This document shows positions 45,845-54,985 of a DNA stretch of 64,000 nt, piece after piece. Below the pieces are notes generated by a model that had not been told where the DNA came from, ran no database searches, and was given only the letters and a program-made list of their open reading frames with translations. The stretch's first letter is position 1. Each line of letters starts with the position of its first letter. The stretch is from NCBI RefSeq assembly GCF_006442965.1, contig NZ_VFWX01000007.1:186001-250000 (forward strand), in the 5' to 3' direction. The DNA comes from Mesorhizobium sp. CU3. Lineage in GTDB: Bacteria > Pseudomonadota > Alphaproteobacteria > Rhizobiales > Rhizobiaceae. The translations under genes and the position numbers were made by a program.

Positions 45845-48253
45845 TCATGCCGCGTCGATGCCGACGCTGAAGTCGACATTCTCCCAACGCATCGCCTCGG
45901 GCCAGAAAAAAGTGAAGACGATCGTGCTTCCCGGCTTCAGACCGGCAACCGGCAGGTCGACCAGATGGACACCAAACGCGTTCTCGGCGGTATGGCTGTC
46001 CTGGATCGTCAGCCACTTGTCGCTGCTCCAATGGACGACGCCCGGAGCCGAAAGCTCGACGCGCAAAAGCTTGCCGGCGGCGATGGAGCGGATCTTGTGG
46101 TTGAAGCGCCATATCCTGAGCGGCGAGACGGTCTTGCCCTTGATGTAGCGCTCGACGCCTTGCGGCGGCATGTCGAAAACGGCTCCGTCGCGCAGCGAGC
46201 GCAACAGCTTGATGTGCTCGGCATGCGCCCAGACCAGCGGCATGGCGCTGCCGGAGGGCTTGCCGAGCCACAGCTCGCGCTCCGGAATGTCGGTGCCGTC
46301 CCAGACCTGTTCGGGCAGCAGGCCGCCGATGCCGGCCGAGCGCTCGAAGGTTTCGAGGAGCTCTGCGGCCTTGTCCTTGCGGCCGGCGGCCAGCTCGTAA
46401 TGCGCGCGCTCACCGGTGAGAAGCGGCCAGGCGCGGCCTTTTCCTGTGCCGTCAAAGGGCGCGCCGTCCTCGTGCTCGCCGTAACCATCGCCGGTATAGC
46501 GGTACCAGACCGGGCCTTGCGGAAGGTCGCAGCGCAGCAGCGCGTCGACCGCCTTGACGGTGTCGACGATGCGCGGGTCATCCGCCGCCCTTAAGCCGAA
46601 ACGAACCAGCGCCAGCGCATCCGGGCTGATGATGGCCTCGGCCGGCTTGTCGGTGTCGCCCGGCGGGCGGTTCTTGATCGGCACGAAGCCGTCCTTCGGC
46701 GATGCGGCGCCCGCATCGTCCGGCGGCGCGATGCGGACATAATATCCGGCGATGCCTTCTTTGGCGCAAAGCCCGGTGCCCGTCACATAGGTCCAGCGCT
46801 CGATCTGGTCGTTCCAGCAATCGGCGATTTCGCGCAGATAGTTTGCCGGCTCAGTTTTACCCAATGCATCGAGCATGTCGGCGGCGGCAAGCAGCGCGAT
46901 AATCTCGACGGCCAGCGTGAACGGGCTGTAGCCGGCATCCTCCTCCCAGCGGTCCTCGCCGGTGACCGGACCGTTGCGCACGACATAGGAGGCCGCGCTT
47001 TCGATCATCGGCAGGAAATCGGCGAGCTTCGGCTTCGGCAGATGGCCGGCGCGGCGCAAGGCATCGGCCAGGATCAGCGGGAAGGCGCATTCATCCATCT
47101 GGATGCCCGGCCAGTAGGCGGTGCCGTCCGACCAGACGTTTTGCGGCCAGTGTCCGTCCGGCTGCTGGATCGAACGCAGATAGTTGAGGATCTGCAGCGC
47201 CTGCTTGCCGTCGCCGGCGGCGAGAAAACCGCCCGCCGTTTCGACCAGGTCGCGCGGCCAGACGAGGTGATAGCCGCCGAGGTCGTCGTCGCCCTTGTTG
47301 AAGCCCCAGGGGATCGACAGGCTGGCAACCGCCGCGCCTGGCCTCGCGACCGACAGATGCGAAGCGAGCACCGCCGTGCCGACGCGGTAGGTGTTCAGCC
47401 CCGAAGCGGTGTGGCGATCGAGCTTTTCCAGCCCCGCCTGGAACTTGCGCCAATTCTCGACATAGGTTTTCGCCGCCGGGTCGAAGCCTTGTTTCAGGCT
47501 GGCCAGCGCGAGGTCGGCGGCCTCTTCGGGCGAGGCGCCGAAGCCGAGCGCCAGCAGGGCCGTGGTCTTGCCGGCCGAAAAGCCGATCTCGCCGGTCAGC
47601 GCGACATTGCCGTTTTCGGCGATCCGGCTCGATGGATCGAGCGCGCCGCTTTTGTGCAATTGCTGCCAGCCGTCGGAGAAGCCGACATAGCCGGCGGAGC
47701 AGTCGCCCCACGGCAAGGAAGACGCCAGCGCCAGCGAGACGCCGCGCCCGGTGGCGAAGAGCATGCGCTGGCCCTTGTGCTCGCCGACCCAGGCCGTGTT
47801 GCCCATGCCTGCATTGACGAGGTGCGGCGCAAGCAGCGCGTAGACATGGAAGTCGGCCGCCGGATCCTTGAGCGGAAGGAAGGTGATCTCCTGCAGCAGA
47901 ACGGGGCGTTTCGGATCCGTAATGATACGCTTGTCGATGCGGTAGGCGCCGTCGGCGGCGGCATTGGTTAACCTGTAACCTGGGACACCGTCTTCGAAAG
48001 GCGCGATGGTGTGCGCGGCGTCGCGCTTCTCTTCCGAAAAATAGCCGCCGGGGCCGGTGACGATCAGTTCCATGTCGCGCGTGCAGGCGCTGTCGAGACG
48101 CGAATAATAGATCTCGTTGAGGATGCCGTGGCTGATGGTGAACCAGAGCCGGCTTTTCGCCGAAAGCGCGGTGCCGACGCCGCCCTTGGCGCTCGACGTC
48201 CAGCGCGCCGGTATTCCGGGCGCGCCTTGGGCAACGGTCGGCGTCACTGCCAT
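45845..48253 (-). CDS. Glycoside hydrolase family 15 glucosidase (glucoamylase/glucodextranase-like)
   Basis: An 802-residue enzyme. The N-terminal 270 residues form a beta-sandwich like the N domain of bacterial glucoamylase and glucodextranase (SRLWFTISHGILNEIYYSRLD). The catalytic (alpha/alpha)6 barrel follows, with HLVWPRDLVETAGGFLAAGD, QMDECAFPLILADALRR, the general acid in GEDRWEEDAGYSPFT and the general base in GLLPEQVWDG. No signal peptide is seen, so it is probably cytoplasmic, releasing glucose from glycogen or an oligosaccharide for the linked kinase, zwf and gnd. AGGAGAG precedes ATG 48253. Confidence 0.93.
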   Translation of the reverse strand: MAVTPTVAQGAPGIPARWTSSAKGGVGTALSAKSRLWFTISHGILNEIYYSRLDSACTRDMELIVTGPGGYFSEEKRDAAHTIAPFEDGVPGYRLTNAAADGAYRIDKRIITDPKRPVLLQEITFLPLKDPAADFHVYALLAPHLVNAGMGNTAWVGEHKGQRMLFATGRGVSLALASSLPWGDCSAGYVGFSDGWQQLHKSGALDPSSRIAENGNVALTGEIGFSAGKTTALLALGFGASPEEAADLALASLKQGFDPAAKTYVENWRKFQAGLEKLDRHTASGLNTYRVGTAVLASHLSVARPGAAVASLSIPWGFNKGDDDLGGYHLVWPRDLVETAGGFLAAGDGKQALQILNYLRSIQQPDGHWPQNVWSDGTAYWPGIQMDECAFPLILADALRRAGHLPKPKLADFLPMIESAASYVVRNGPVTGEDRWEEDAGYSPFTLAVEIIALLAAADMLDALGKTEPANYLREIADCWNDQIERWTYVTGTGLCAKEGIAGYYVRIAPPDDAGAASPKDGFVPIKNRPPGDTDKPAEAIISPDALALVRFGLRAADDPRIVDTVKAVDALLRCDLPQGPVWYRYTGDGYGEHEDGAPFDGTGKGRAWPLLTGERAHYELAAGRKDKAAELLETFERSAGIGGLLPEQVWDGTDIPERELWLGKPSGSAMPLVWAHAEHIKLLRSLRDGAVFDMPPQGVERYIKGKTVSPLRIWRFNHKIRSIAAGKLLRVELSAPGVVHWSSDKWLTIQDSHTAENAFGVHLVDLPVAGLKPGSTIVFTFFWPEAMRWENVDFSVGIDAA

Positions 48254-48448
48254 CAAAATCTCTCTCCTGTCCCGTTCCTAGACCATGACGCGGCGGCTTA
48301 TCAATCGTCGCACCGCAAGTTGATCGACGGTGCCAGGGCTTTGCAGGTGACGGCTTGCGGATCGTCTAAATTTGTCTGACAATAGATAAAAAACAGGGAC
48401 TATCCGTACGACCACCAGCCTATATCTGCAACCTCGGGAGGAACCGAC

Positions 48449-49462
48449 ATGAAGAAACTGCTCGTATTGAGTGCATTGGCGGCGATGCTCGCCTCGGGCA
48501 CCGCGCTTGCCGACACCAGCGGCAAGAAGATCGCCTTCTCCAACAATTATGCCGGCAATTCATGGCGCCAGGCGATGCTCGACAGCTACGGCATCGTCAC
48601 TAAGAAAGCGGTCGAGGACAAGATCGTCGCCGCCGCCGATATCTTCACCACGGCCGACAAGGAAGTGCCGACACAGGCAGCCCAGGTGCAGAACCTGATC
48701 CTGCAAGGCTATGACGCTATCGTCATCAACGCCGCCTCGCCGGATGCGCTTAACGGCGCCATCAAGCAGGCCTGCGACGCCGGCATCGTCGTCGTCTCCT
48801 TCGACGGCATCGTCACCGAGCCTTGCGCTTATCGCGTCGTCGTCGACTTCAAGGACATGGGCAAGCAGGAAGTCGAGCAGATGGCGAAGTTCCAGCCCAA
48901 GGGCGGCAATCTGCTCGAGATCCGCGGTCTGGCCGGCACCTCGATCGACGATGCCATCCATGCCGGCATCCTCGAAGGCGTGGCGGCCCATCCCGAGTTC
49001 AAGATCGTCGGCTCGGTTACCGGCGACTGGGATCAGACCACGGCGCAGAAGGCGGTGGCGACCATCCTGCCCTCGCTGCCGGACGTCGTCGGCATCGTCG
49101 ACCAGGGCGGCGACGGCTATGGCGCCGCGCAAGCCTTTGCCGCCGCCGGCAAGCCTCGCCCGACCATCATCATGGGCAACCGCCAGGACGAGCTGAAGTG
49201 GTGGAAGGAGCAGAAGGACAAGGACGGGTATCAGACATGGTCGGCGTCGATCGCGCCCGGCGTGTCGACGCTCGCCTTCTGGGTGGCGCAGCAGGTGCTG
49301 GACGGCCGCAAGGACATCCCGCACGACCTCCTGGTGCCCTATCTCGCCTTCACCCAGGACGATTTCGAGGCCGCGCTGCCGAAGATCAAGGAGGGCGGCG
49401 TCGCCACGCACGAATACACGCAGGAAGAGGCCATAGCGGCGATCAAGACCAACATCAAGTGA
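48449..49462 (+). CDS. Sugar ABC transporter periplasmic binding protein
   Basis: A 337-residue protein with a Sec signal (MKKLLVLSALAAMLASGTALA) and a type I periplasmic-binding fold of the ribose/xylose group: KKIAFSNNYAGNSWRQ, VQNLILQGYDAIVINAASPDAL, VVSFDGIVTEP and VGIVDQGGDGYGAAQAF. GGGAGGAACCGAC precedes the ATG. It begins an operon divergent from the GH15 cluster, with a 195-base shared promoter region. The specific sugar is not known. Confidence 0.93.
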   Translation: MKKLLVLSALAAMLASGTALADTSGKKIAFSNNYAGNSWRQAMLDSYGIVTKKAVEDKIVAAADIFTTADKEVPTQAAQVQNLILQGYDAIVINAASPDALNGAIKQACDAGIVVVSFDGIVTEPCAYRVVVDFKDMGKQEVEQMAKFQPKGGNLLEIRGLAGTSIDDAIHAGILEGVAAHPEFKIVGSVTGDWDQTTAQKAVATILPSLPDVVGIVDQGGDGYGAAQAFAAAGKPRPTIIMGNRQDELKWWKEQKDKDGYQTWSASIAPGVSTLAFWVAQQVLDGRKDIPHDLLVPYLAFTQDDFEAALPKIKEGGVATHEYTQEEAIAAIKTNIK

Positions 49463-49484
49463 TGGCGGACCCGTTGCCGCGCGC

Positions 49485-50972
49485 ATGGACGACCGGGTAT
49501 CGTTGAGCATGCTCAAGGCAAACACCGACATCGTCAGGCTGAACGGCGCCGAAAAGCATTTCGGCGCCGTTCGGGCGCTTAACGGCGTCGACTTCCATGT
49601 CGGCGCCGGCGAATGCGTCGGGCTGGTCGGCCATAACGGCGCCGGCAAGTCGACATTGATGCATATGGTTGCCGGCACGCTGCGGCCGGATGGCGGTGAG
49701 ATCGCCGTACGCGGCAATGCGGAAGCGAGCTATTCCGTGGCGCGCGCGCTGGAGCTCGGCATACGCTGCGTGTTCCAGGAGCTGTCGCTCTGCCCCAACC
49801 TCAGCATCGCCGAAAACACCCGCATCAATCATCCTTCGATGATCGGCTTCGGCTGGCGGCGCAAGGCCGCCGATCTCATCCGGGCCAAGCTCGATGAGAT
49901 CTTTCCCGAGCACGGCATTTCCGCCGACGACATTGCCGGCGACCTCTCCATCGGCAGGCGCCAGATGGTCGAGGTGGCGCGCGCCTTCACGCTGACCAGC
50001 GAGCCGCTGCATCTGGTCATTCTCGACGAGCCGACCTCCTCGCTCGACGCGCATACGGCGGGCCAGTTGCTCGCCTTCGTGCGCCGCTTCGTCGAGGCGG
50101 GCGGCAGTTGCATCCTGATCTCGCATGTGCTGGGCGAGGTGCTGCAGAATGCCGACCGCATCGTGGTGATGCGCGACGGCAAGGTGGTCGCCGCCGACGC
50201 GGCAAGCGCCTTCGACCGCGACAGGCTGGTCGCGGCCATGGGCGGCGCGGAAGGCCATCACAAGGCCGCGGCCGAAGCGCGCAAGGCCGAGACGGGTCCG
50301 CTCCGGGTCAAGGCGCGCCCAGCCAGGCAGGAGGACGGCAAGGAGCTGGTCGCCCGCGCCGGCGAGATCATCGGCCTTGCCGGGCTCGCCGGCCATGGCC
50401 AGACCGATCTGCTTCTGGCGATCTTCTCGGCCGCTTCGCGCGCCAAGACCGGCGTCGAGGTGACGGCGCCGGTGGCGCTGGTCGCCGGCGACCGCCAGTC
50501 CGACGGCATTTTTTCGCAATGGTCGATCGCGCAGAACATCGGCATCCGCTCGCTGCGAAGCCTGCGCAACGGCTTGTTGATCTCGCCGCAGCGCGAAGCG
50601 GAGCTTGCCGAGACCTGGAAGAAGAAGATCGGCATCCGCACGCCGGACATGAACAACAACATCTATTCGCTGTCGGGCGGCAACCAGCAGAAGGCGCTGT
50701 TTGCCCGCGCGCTCGGCTCCGACGCCGAGATCGTGCTGATGGACGATCCGATGCGCGGCGTCGATATCGGCACCAAGCTCGAAGTCTACGATTTGGTGCG
50801 CGAGGAGGCCGCCAAGGGCAGGACCTTCCTCTGGTACACGACCGAAACCGAAGAGCTCGACAATTGCGACCACGTCTATGTCTTCAAGAACGGCCGCATC
50901 GTCGCCAATCTCAGGCGCGACGAACTGACGGAGGAAAAGATCATCCAGTCCTCGTTCGGCGATGCGGCCTGA
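49485..50972 (+). CDS. Sugar ABC transporter ATP-binding protein (RbsA-like, two ATPase domains)
   Basis: A 495-residue fused ATPase. Domain 1 has Walker A GHNGAGKST, the signature LSIGRRQMVE and Walker B LVILDEPTSSLD. Domain 2 has a degenerate Walker A (GLAGHGQTDLLL) but the full SGGNQQKALFARAL signature and IVLMDDPMRGVD, as usual in the RbsA family. It energises the two permeases that follow. ATG 49485 is reported; ATG 49509 is also in frame, and neither has a strong ribosome site. Confidence 0.92.
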   Translation: MDDRVSLSMLKANTDIVRLNGAEKHFGAVRALNGVDFHVGAGECVGLVGHNGAGKSTLMHMVAGTLRPDGGEIAVRGNAEASYSVARALELGIRCVFQELSLCPNLSIAENTRINHPSMIGFGWRRKAADLIRAKLDEIFPEHGISADDIAGDLSIGRRQMVEVARAFTLTSEPLHLVILDEPTSSLDAHTAGQLLAFVRRFVEAGGSCILISHVLGEVLQNADRIVVMRDGKVVAADAASAFDRDRLVAAMGGAEGHHKAAAEARKAETGPLRVKARPARQEDGKELVARAGEIIGLAGLAGHGQTDLLLAIFSAASRAKTGVEVTAPVALVAGDRQSDGIFSQWSIAQNIGIRSLRSLRNGLLISPQREAELAETWKKKIGIRTPDMNNNIYSLSGGNQQKALFARALGSDAEIVLMDDPMRGVDIGTKLEVYDLVREEAAKGRTFLWYTTETEELDNCDHVYVFKNGRIVANLRRDELTEEKIIQSSFGDAA

Positions 50973-51951
50973 GATGACGGCGATTACCCCCGGCACCGCC
51001 CCAAGATCCTCGCCGCGCGGCAACGCGGCGCGGGCGCGCATGCTGCGCAGCCTTTTGCCGGCTTTGTCGCTGGCGCTGGTGCTGATTGCGATCGCCTGGC
51101 TCAATCCGCGCGCCATCAGCTATTTCGGGTTCAACCTGATGCTCAACCTGGCGATCCCGATCGCGCTGGCGACGATCGCGCAGATGTTCGTCATCGCCGG
51201 CAACGAGCTCGATCTGTCGATCGGAACCTTTGTCGGCTTCGTTGGCTGCGTCACCGCGACATGGCTGCGGGACGCGCCGCTCATCGGCGTTCTGGTGCTG
51301 CTGGGTTCGATTGGGGTCTACGCATTGCTCGGCGCGCTGATCCATCTGCGCAACCTGCCATCCATTGTGGTGACGCTCGGCATGAGCTTCGTCTGGCAGG
51401 GCTTGGCCATTCTCGTCCTGCCCAAGCCCGGCGGCAAGGCGCCGGACTGGCTGCTTTCGATCATGTCCTTCAAGCCGCCCTATATACCTTTCCCGATTCT
51501 CGCCGCGCTGCTCATCGCTGTCGTCGTCCATTTCGGCCTGATGCGCACCTCCTACGGCGTCATCCTGCGCGGTTCCGGCGGCAATGCGGCGGCGCTGCGG
51601 CGCGCCGGCTGGTCGCTGCTTCGGGCCAAGATCGCGCTGTTCGCGCTGACCGGCCTGTTCGGCGTGCTCTCCGGCATGGCGCTGATCGGCATCACCACCT
51701 CCGCCGACGCCAATATCGGCAATGGCTACACGCTGTTGTCGATCGCCGGCGTCATCCTGGGTGGCGGCGAGTTCGTCGGCGGCCGCGTGTCGCCGATCGG
51801 CGCGGTGCTCGGCGCGCTGACGCTGGCGCTGGCCGCCTCGCCGCTCTTAACCTTCATGCACATTCCGCCCGACTGGCAGGTCGCAGCCAACGGCGCCATC
51901 CTGATCATCGTGCTGGCGGCCCGCGTGCTGATCAGCCGCAGGGAGCGGTAA
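50962..51951 (+). CDS. Sugar ABC transporter permease 1
   Basis: A protein of about 325 residues with eight to ten hydrophobic helices of the RbsC/BPD_transp_2 family. TIAQMFVIAGNELDLSIGTFVGFVG is the family's diagnostic segment, with the ELDLSIG motif. The start overlaps the ATPase gene if ATG 50962 is used; ATG 50974 is an equally good choice. Pairs with the next permease as a heterodimer. Confidence 0.9.
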   Translation: MRPEMTAITPGTAPRSSPRGNAARARMLRSLLPALSLALVLIAIAWLNPRAISYFGFNLMLNLAIPIALATIAQMFVIAGNELDLSIGTFVGFVGCVTATWLRDAPLIGVLVLLGSIGVYALLGALIHLRNLPSIVVTLGMSFVWQGLAILVLPKPGGKAPDWLLSIMSFKPPYIPFPILAALLIAVVVHFGLMRTSYGVILRGSGGNAAALRRAGWSLLRAKIALFALTGLFGVLSGMALIGITTSADANIGNGYTLLSIAGVILGGGEFVGGRVSPIGAVLGALTLALAASPLLTFMHIPPDWQVAANGAILIIVLAARVLISRRER

Positions 51952-51954
51952 GCC

Positions 51955-52902
51955 ATGGCCTCTGTGCGCACGCTGCTCGAAAAACCCTGGATCTGGTCCT
52001 TTGTCGGCGCGCTTGTCGTGTGGCTGGCGACGATCGCTTTCACCGGCGGCTATGGCGCTGGCGGCATGGTCACGGCCGCGCTGTCGCTGGCCGTCTTCAC
52101 AGTCATCGTCGGCGTCGGCCAGATGTTCGTCATCACGCTCGGGCCCGGCAATGTCGACCTGTCGCTGCCGGCCAATATCGGGCTGGCCAGCGCCGTGGCG
52201 ATGAAGGTCATGGGCGGCAGCGATTCGATGATCGTGGTCGGGCTGCTGGCTGCACTTGCCTGCGGGGCTGCGATCGGCGCCATCAACTATTTCCTGATCT
52301 GGGCGCTCAGGATCCCGCCGATCATCGCAACGCTGTCGGCAAGCTTCATCATCCAGTCGGTCGACATCAGCTTCGGCCGCGGGTTACAGATCAAGCCGCC
52401 GCCCGGCTTCGCCGATTTCACCAACTGGCAGTTCCTCGGCATTCCGGTGCTGGCGATGCTGACCGTGGTCTTCACCATCGGCGCGGCACTGGCGCTGCAG
52501 CGGATGATCTATGGACGTTCGGTGCTGGCGATCGGCCAGAACATCCGCGCCGCATGGCTGGCCGGCGTCGATGTCGGCCGCATCCGCTTCCTTACCTACA
52601 CGCTGTGCGGCGCCCTGGGCGGCATCGACGGGGCGCTGCTTGCCGGCTATTTCCGCGGCGCCAATGTCGATATCGGCAACGAGTATCTGCTCGCTTCGAT
52701 TGCCGTCGTGGTGATCGGCGGTACCTCGGTGGCCGGCGGCAAGGCCAATGTGCCCGGCGTCTGGGGCGCCGGGCTGTTCCTGGTGCTGCTGCTGACCATG
52801 CTCAACACCTTTGGCGTCAGCGCCGGCGTGCGGCTGGTGCTGACCGGGCTGATCATCGTCGGCGTGATCACCGCGGCCGGCGGCGAGAAGGCCGTGCGTT
52901 AA
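51955..52902 (+). CDS. Sugar ABC transporter permease 2
   Basis: A 315-residue membrane protein, the second RbsC-family permease. VGVGQMFVITLGPGNVDLSLPANIG is the counterpart of the ELDLSIG motif, and SVLAIGQNIRAAWLAGVDVGRIRFLTY is the ATPase-coupling loop. It begins three bases after permease 1 and closes the operon, opposite the convergent ppa gene with no gap. Confidence 0.92.
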   Translation: MASVRTLLEKPWIWSFVGALVVWLATIAFTGGYGAGGMVTAALSLAVFTVIVGVGQMFVITLGPGNVDLSLPANIGLASAVAMKVMGGSDSMIVVGLLAALACGAAIGAINYFLIWALRIPPIIATLSASFIIQSVDISFGRGLQIKPPPGFADFTNWQFLGIPVLAMLTVVFTIGAALALQRMIYGRSVLAIGQNIRAAWLAGVDVGRIRFLTYTLCGALGGIDGALLAGYFRGANVDIGNEYLLASIAVVVIGGTSVAGGKANVPGVWGAGLFLVLLLTMLNTFGVSAGVRLVLTGLIIVGVITAAGGEKAVR

Positions 52903-53439
52903 TCAGGCTTTGGTGGCCTTCGCCCGTGCGATCGCGTCGACGATCATCTTCTTGGCATATTTGGAATCGTGCCAGCCCTCGATCTTGACCCATTTGCCGG
53001 GCTCGAGATCCTTGTAGTGCTCGAAGAAGTGCTGGACCTGCTGGCGGGTGATGTCGGGCAGGTGGGTGTATTCGGTGACGTTCTCGTAGCGCAGCGTCAG
53101 CTTCGGCGAGGGAACCGCGATCACCTTCTCGTCCTGGCCGGCATTGTCTTCCATGATCAAGACGCCGATCGGCCGCACATTGATGACGCAGCCCGGCACC
53201 AGCGCACGGGTGTTGCAGACCAGCACGTCGATCGGGTCGCCGTCGCCCGACAGCGTGTGCGGCACGAAGCCGTAATTGCCGGGATAGCGCATCGAGGTGT
53301 GCAGGAAGCGGTCGACGAACAAAGTGCCGGCCTCCTTGTCCATCTCGTATTTGATCGGCTCGCCGCCGATCGGCACCTCGATGATGACGTTGACGTCGTC
53401 CGGCGGGTTCTTTCCGGTGGCGATTGCTTCGATACGCAT
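52903..53439 (-). CDS. ppa: Inorganic pyrophosphatase
   Basis: A 178-residue family I pyrophosphatase that hydrolyses pyrophosphate to phosphate. The signature DGDPIDVLV with its three metal Asp residues, [17 protein letters not shown] and [11 protein letters not shown] are all present. GAGAGGGATTTAGCC precedes ATG 53439; the longer frame to 53496 is unlikely. It stops at the base next to the permease 2 stop. Confidence 0.97.
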   Translation of the reverse strand: MRIEAIATGKNPPDDVNVIIEVPIGGEPIKYEMDKEAGTLFVDRFLHTSMRYPGNYGFVPHTLSGDGDPIDVLVCNTRALVPGCVINVRPIGVLIMEDNAGQDEKVIAVPSPKLTLRYENVTEYTHLPDITRQQVQHFFEHYKDLEPGKWVKIEGWHDSKYAKKMIVDAIARAKATKA

Positions 53440-53516
53440 GGCTAAATCCCTCTCTCGGTTGAAATGACCGATAGCGGGGGACGCGTCATGGTGCAATGCG
53501 GCTAATGGGCTGGATT

Positions 53517-53719
53517 CGTCATCCTAGGGCGGAGCAAGGAGCGAAGCGACGCGGCGCAGACCCTAGGATCCATGCCGTGACGCAAATCGTAGAACGCTTC
53601 GGTGGAGTATAGCCATTGTTGGGCGCGGCGCTCTTTGATGCAGATTCTGCACCGTTGCAACGCTCTAAAGTCACGGCATGGATCCTAGGGTCTCCGCTTC
53701 GCTACGCCCTAGGATGACG
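53517..53719. repeat. Family B palindromic element, copy 2
   Basis: A 203-base element with inverted ends CGTCATCCTAGGGCGGAG and CGCCCTAGGATGACG. Inner arms GACCCTAGGATCCAT and ATGGATCCTAGGGTC also pair. The middle (about 90 bases) includes GCAGATTCTGCACCGTTGCA, which is also found in diverged form in copies 1 and 3. It separates ppa from the GNAT gene. No ORF inside. Confidence 0.88.
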
Positions 53720-53727
53720 AAGCCGTG

Positions 53728-54237
53728 TCAGTCATTCCAGACGAAGGCGACCTTCTTCAGCGCCTTCTGCTCGAACACCTCGACGCCTTCGGCGACATCG
53801 CGGCCGCCATTGCCGGCATAGAAGGCCAGGGCGTTGTGGTTGTCTTCGAGCGCCCAGACGACGAGGCCACGCAGGCCGTGGTCGGAAAGGCGGTTCTTCG
53901 CCGCCTTGAATAGCCGGCTGCCGAGCCCGATGCCCTGGTATTCCGGGCGCAGGTATAGCTCGTAGATCTCGCCCTGCTGCCGGAGCTCGCGGGCGCGGTT
54001 CTTGCCGATCGTGGCATAGCCGGCGATCGTGCCGCCGATCTCGACCACCAGCACCGTCGCTGCCTTGCGAATCGCATTGGCCCACCAGTCGACGCCGCGG
54101 CGATTGATCATCGAGGTCAGCGTGCGGTGCGGGATGATGCCCGAATAGGCGCCGTGCCACGCTTCCTGATGCACGTCGGCGATGGCGCTCGCGTCTCGAG
54201 GTTCGGCTTTGCGGATGTCGATGGTCAGCGTGTTCAT
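53728..54237 (-). CDS. GNAT family N-acetyltransferase
   Basis: A 169-residue acetyltransferase. IRKAEPRDASAIADVHQEAW begins the fold, and EIYELYLRPEYQGIGLGSRLFKAA carries the acetyl-CoA pyrophosphate loop (Q/R-x-x-G-x-G/A). The later WALEDNHNALAFYAGNGG fits the C-terminal part. The substrate, whether protein N-terminus or a small molecule, is not known. Confidence 0.88.
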   Translation of the reverse strand: MNTLTIDIRKAEPRDASAIADVHQEAWHGAYSGIIPHRTLTSMINRRGVDWWANAIRKAATVLVVEIGGTIAGYATIGKNRARELRQQGEIYELYLRPEYQGIGLGSRLFKAAKNRLSDHGLRGLVVWALEDNHNALAFYAGNGGRDVAEGVEVFEQKALKKVAFVWND

Positions 54238-54341
54238 GATTGGTTAACCATAAACCCACGCCGCGCGCTTGCAAAGAGTCCGCCATGCGCCGCCGACGAT
54301 TTCGCACAAGCGAAAGGCGCGCCGCCTAAGATGGAGCCTGA

Positions 54342-54980
54342 TCAGATTTCGACGAGGTGATCGTCGAGCTCGTTGGTGTCGCCTTGTGTGACCGGGAAAT
54401 GCTCGGCCAGCACCGCGCCGACCGCGTCGATCGCGTGCACGAAACCGTCGGCCAGCCGGTCGTCGCCGGCATGCTTTGTCAGGTCGCGCACCACCCCATC
54501 CCAGACGTGCTGGCCGACCTTGGCGTCGATGCCCGCGTCGGCCAACACCTCGGCATAGCGCTCGGCGATGGAGACGAAGACCAGCACGCCGGTGCGCGCG
54601 CTGGTGCGGTGGACGTTGCGGGCAAGGAACTGCTTCATCGCGTTTATGTGTGCCGCCTGATAGCGCAGGCGCCTGGGCACGAAATGAATGCGCAGGGCCG
54701 GCAGGAACCAGAGCAGGGCGAGGACCGACGCCAATGCCAGCAGTTGCGCCAGCACGAAATGGGGCAGCCGGATGGTCAGCCACAACGCCTCCAGCCCATA
54801 GGCGACGGCGAGGCTGGCGACGAACAGGCCAAGCGTGGTGGTGAAAGCGGCTGGGAAGAAATAGCCGTCGCTCGAACGCGCGACGACGCAATAGATTTCG
54901 CCGTCGGTTTTCAACTCGGCCGTCCGGATCGCCTCGGCGATGCGGTCATGATCCTCGGCGCTGATCGATCGCGTTGCCAT
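54342..54980 (-). CDS. TPM-domain membrane protein
   Basis: A 212-residue protein of the TPM_phosphatase family, often next to a larger TPM protein and LemA. AEDHDRIAEAIRTAELKTDGEIYCVVA opens a short TPM-like region. Two transmembrane helices follow (residues 47-70 and 80-103), then ARNVHRTSARTGVLVFVSIAERYAEVLAD, the main family motif. It starts five bases after the stop of the next TPM gene, so lemA-TPM-TPM appears to be one operon. Confidence 0.82.
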   Translation of the reverse strand: MATRSISAEDHDRIAEAIRTAELKTDGEIYCVVARSSDGYFFPAAFTTTLGLFVASLAVAYGLEALWLTIRLPHFVLAQLLALASVLALLWFLPALRIHFVPRRLRYQAAHINAMKQFLARNVHRTSARTGVLVFVSIAERYAEVLADAGIDAKVGQHVWDGVVRDLTKHAGDDRLADGFVHAIDAVGAVLAEHFPVTQGDTNELDDHLVEI

Positions 54981-54985
54981 TTTTC

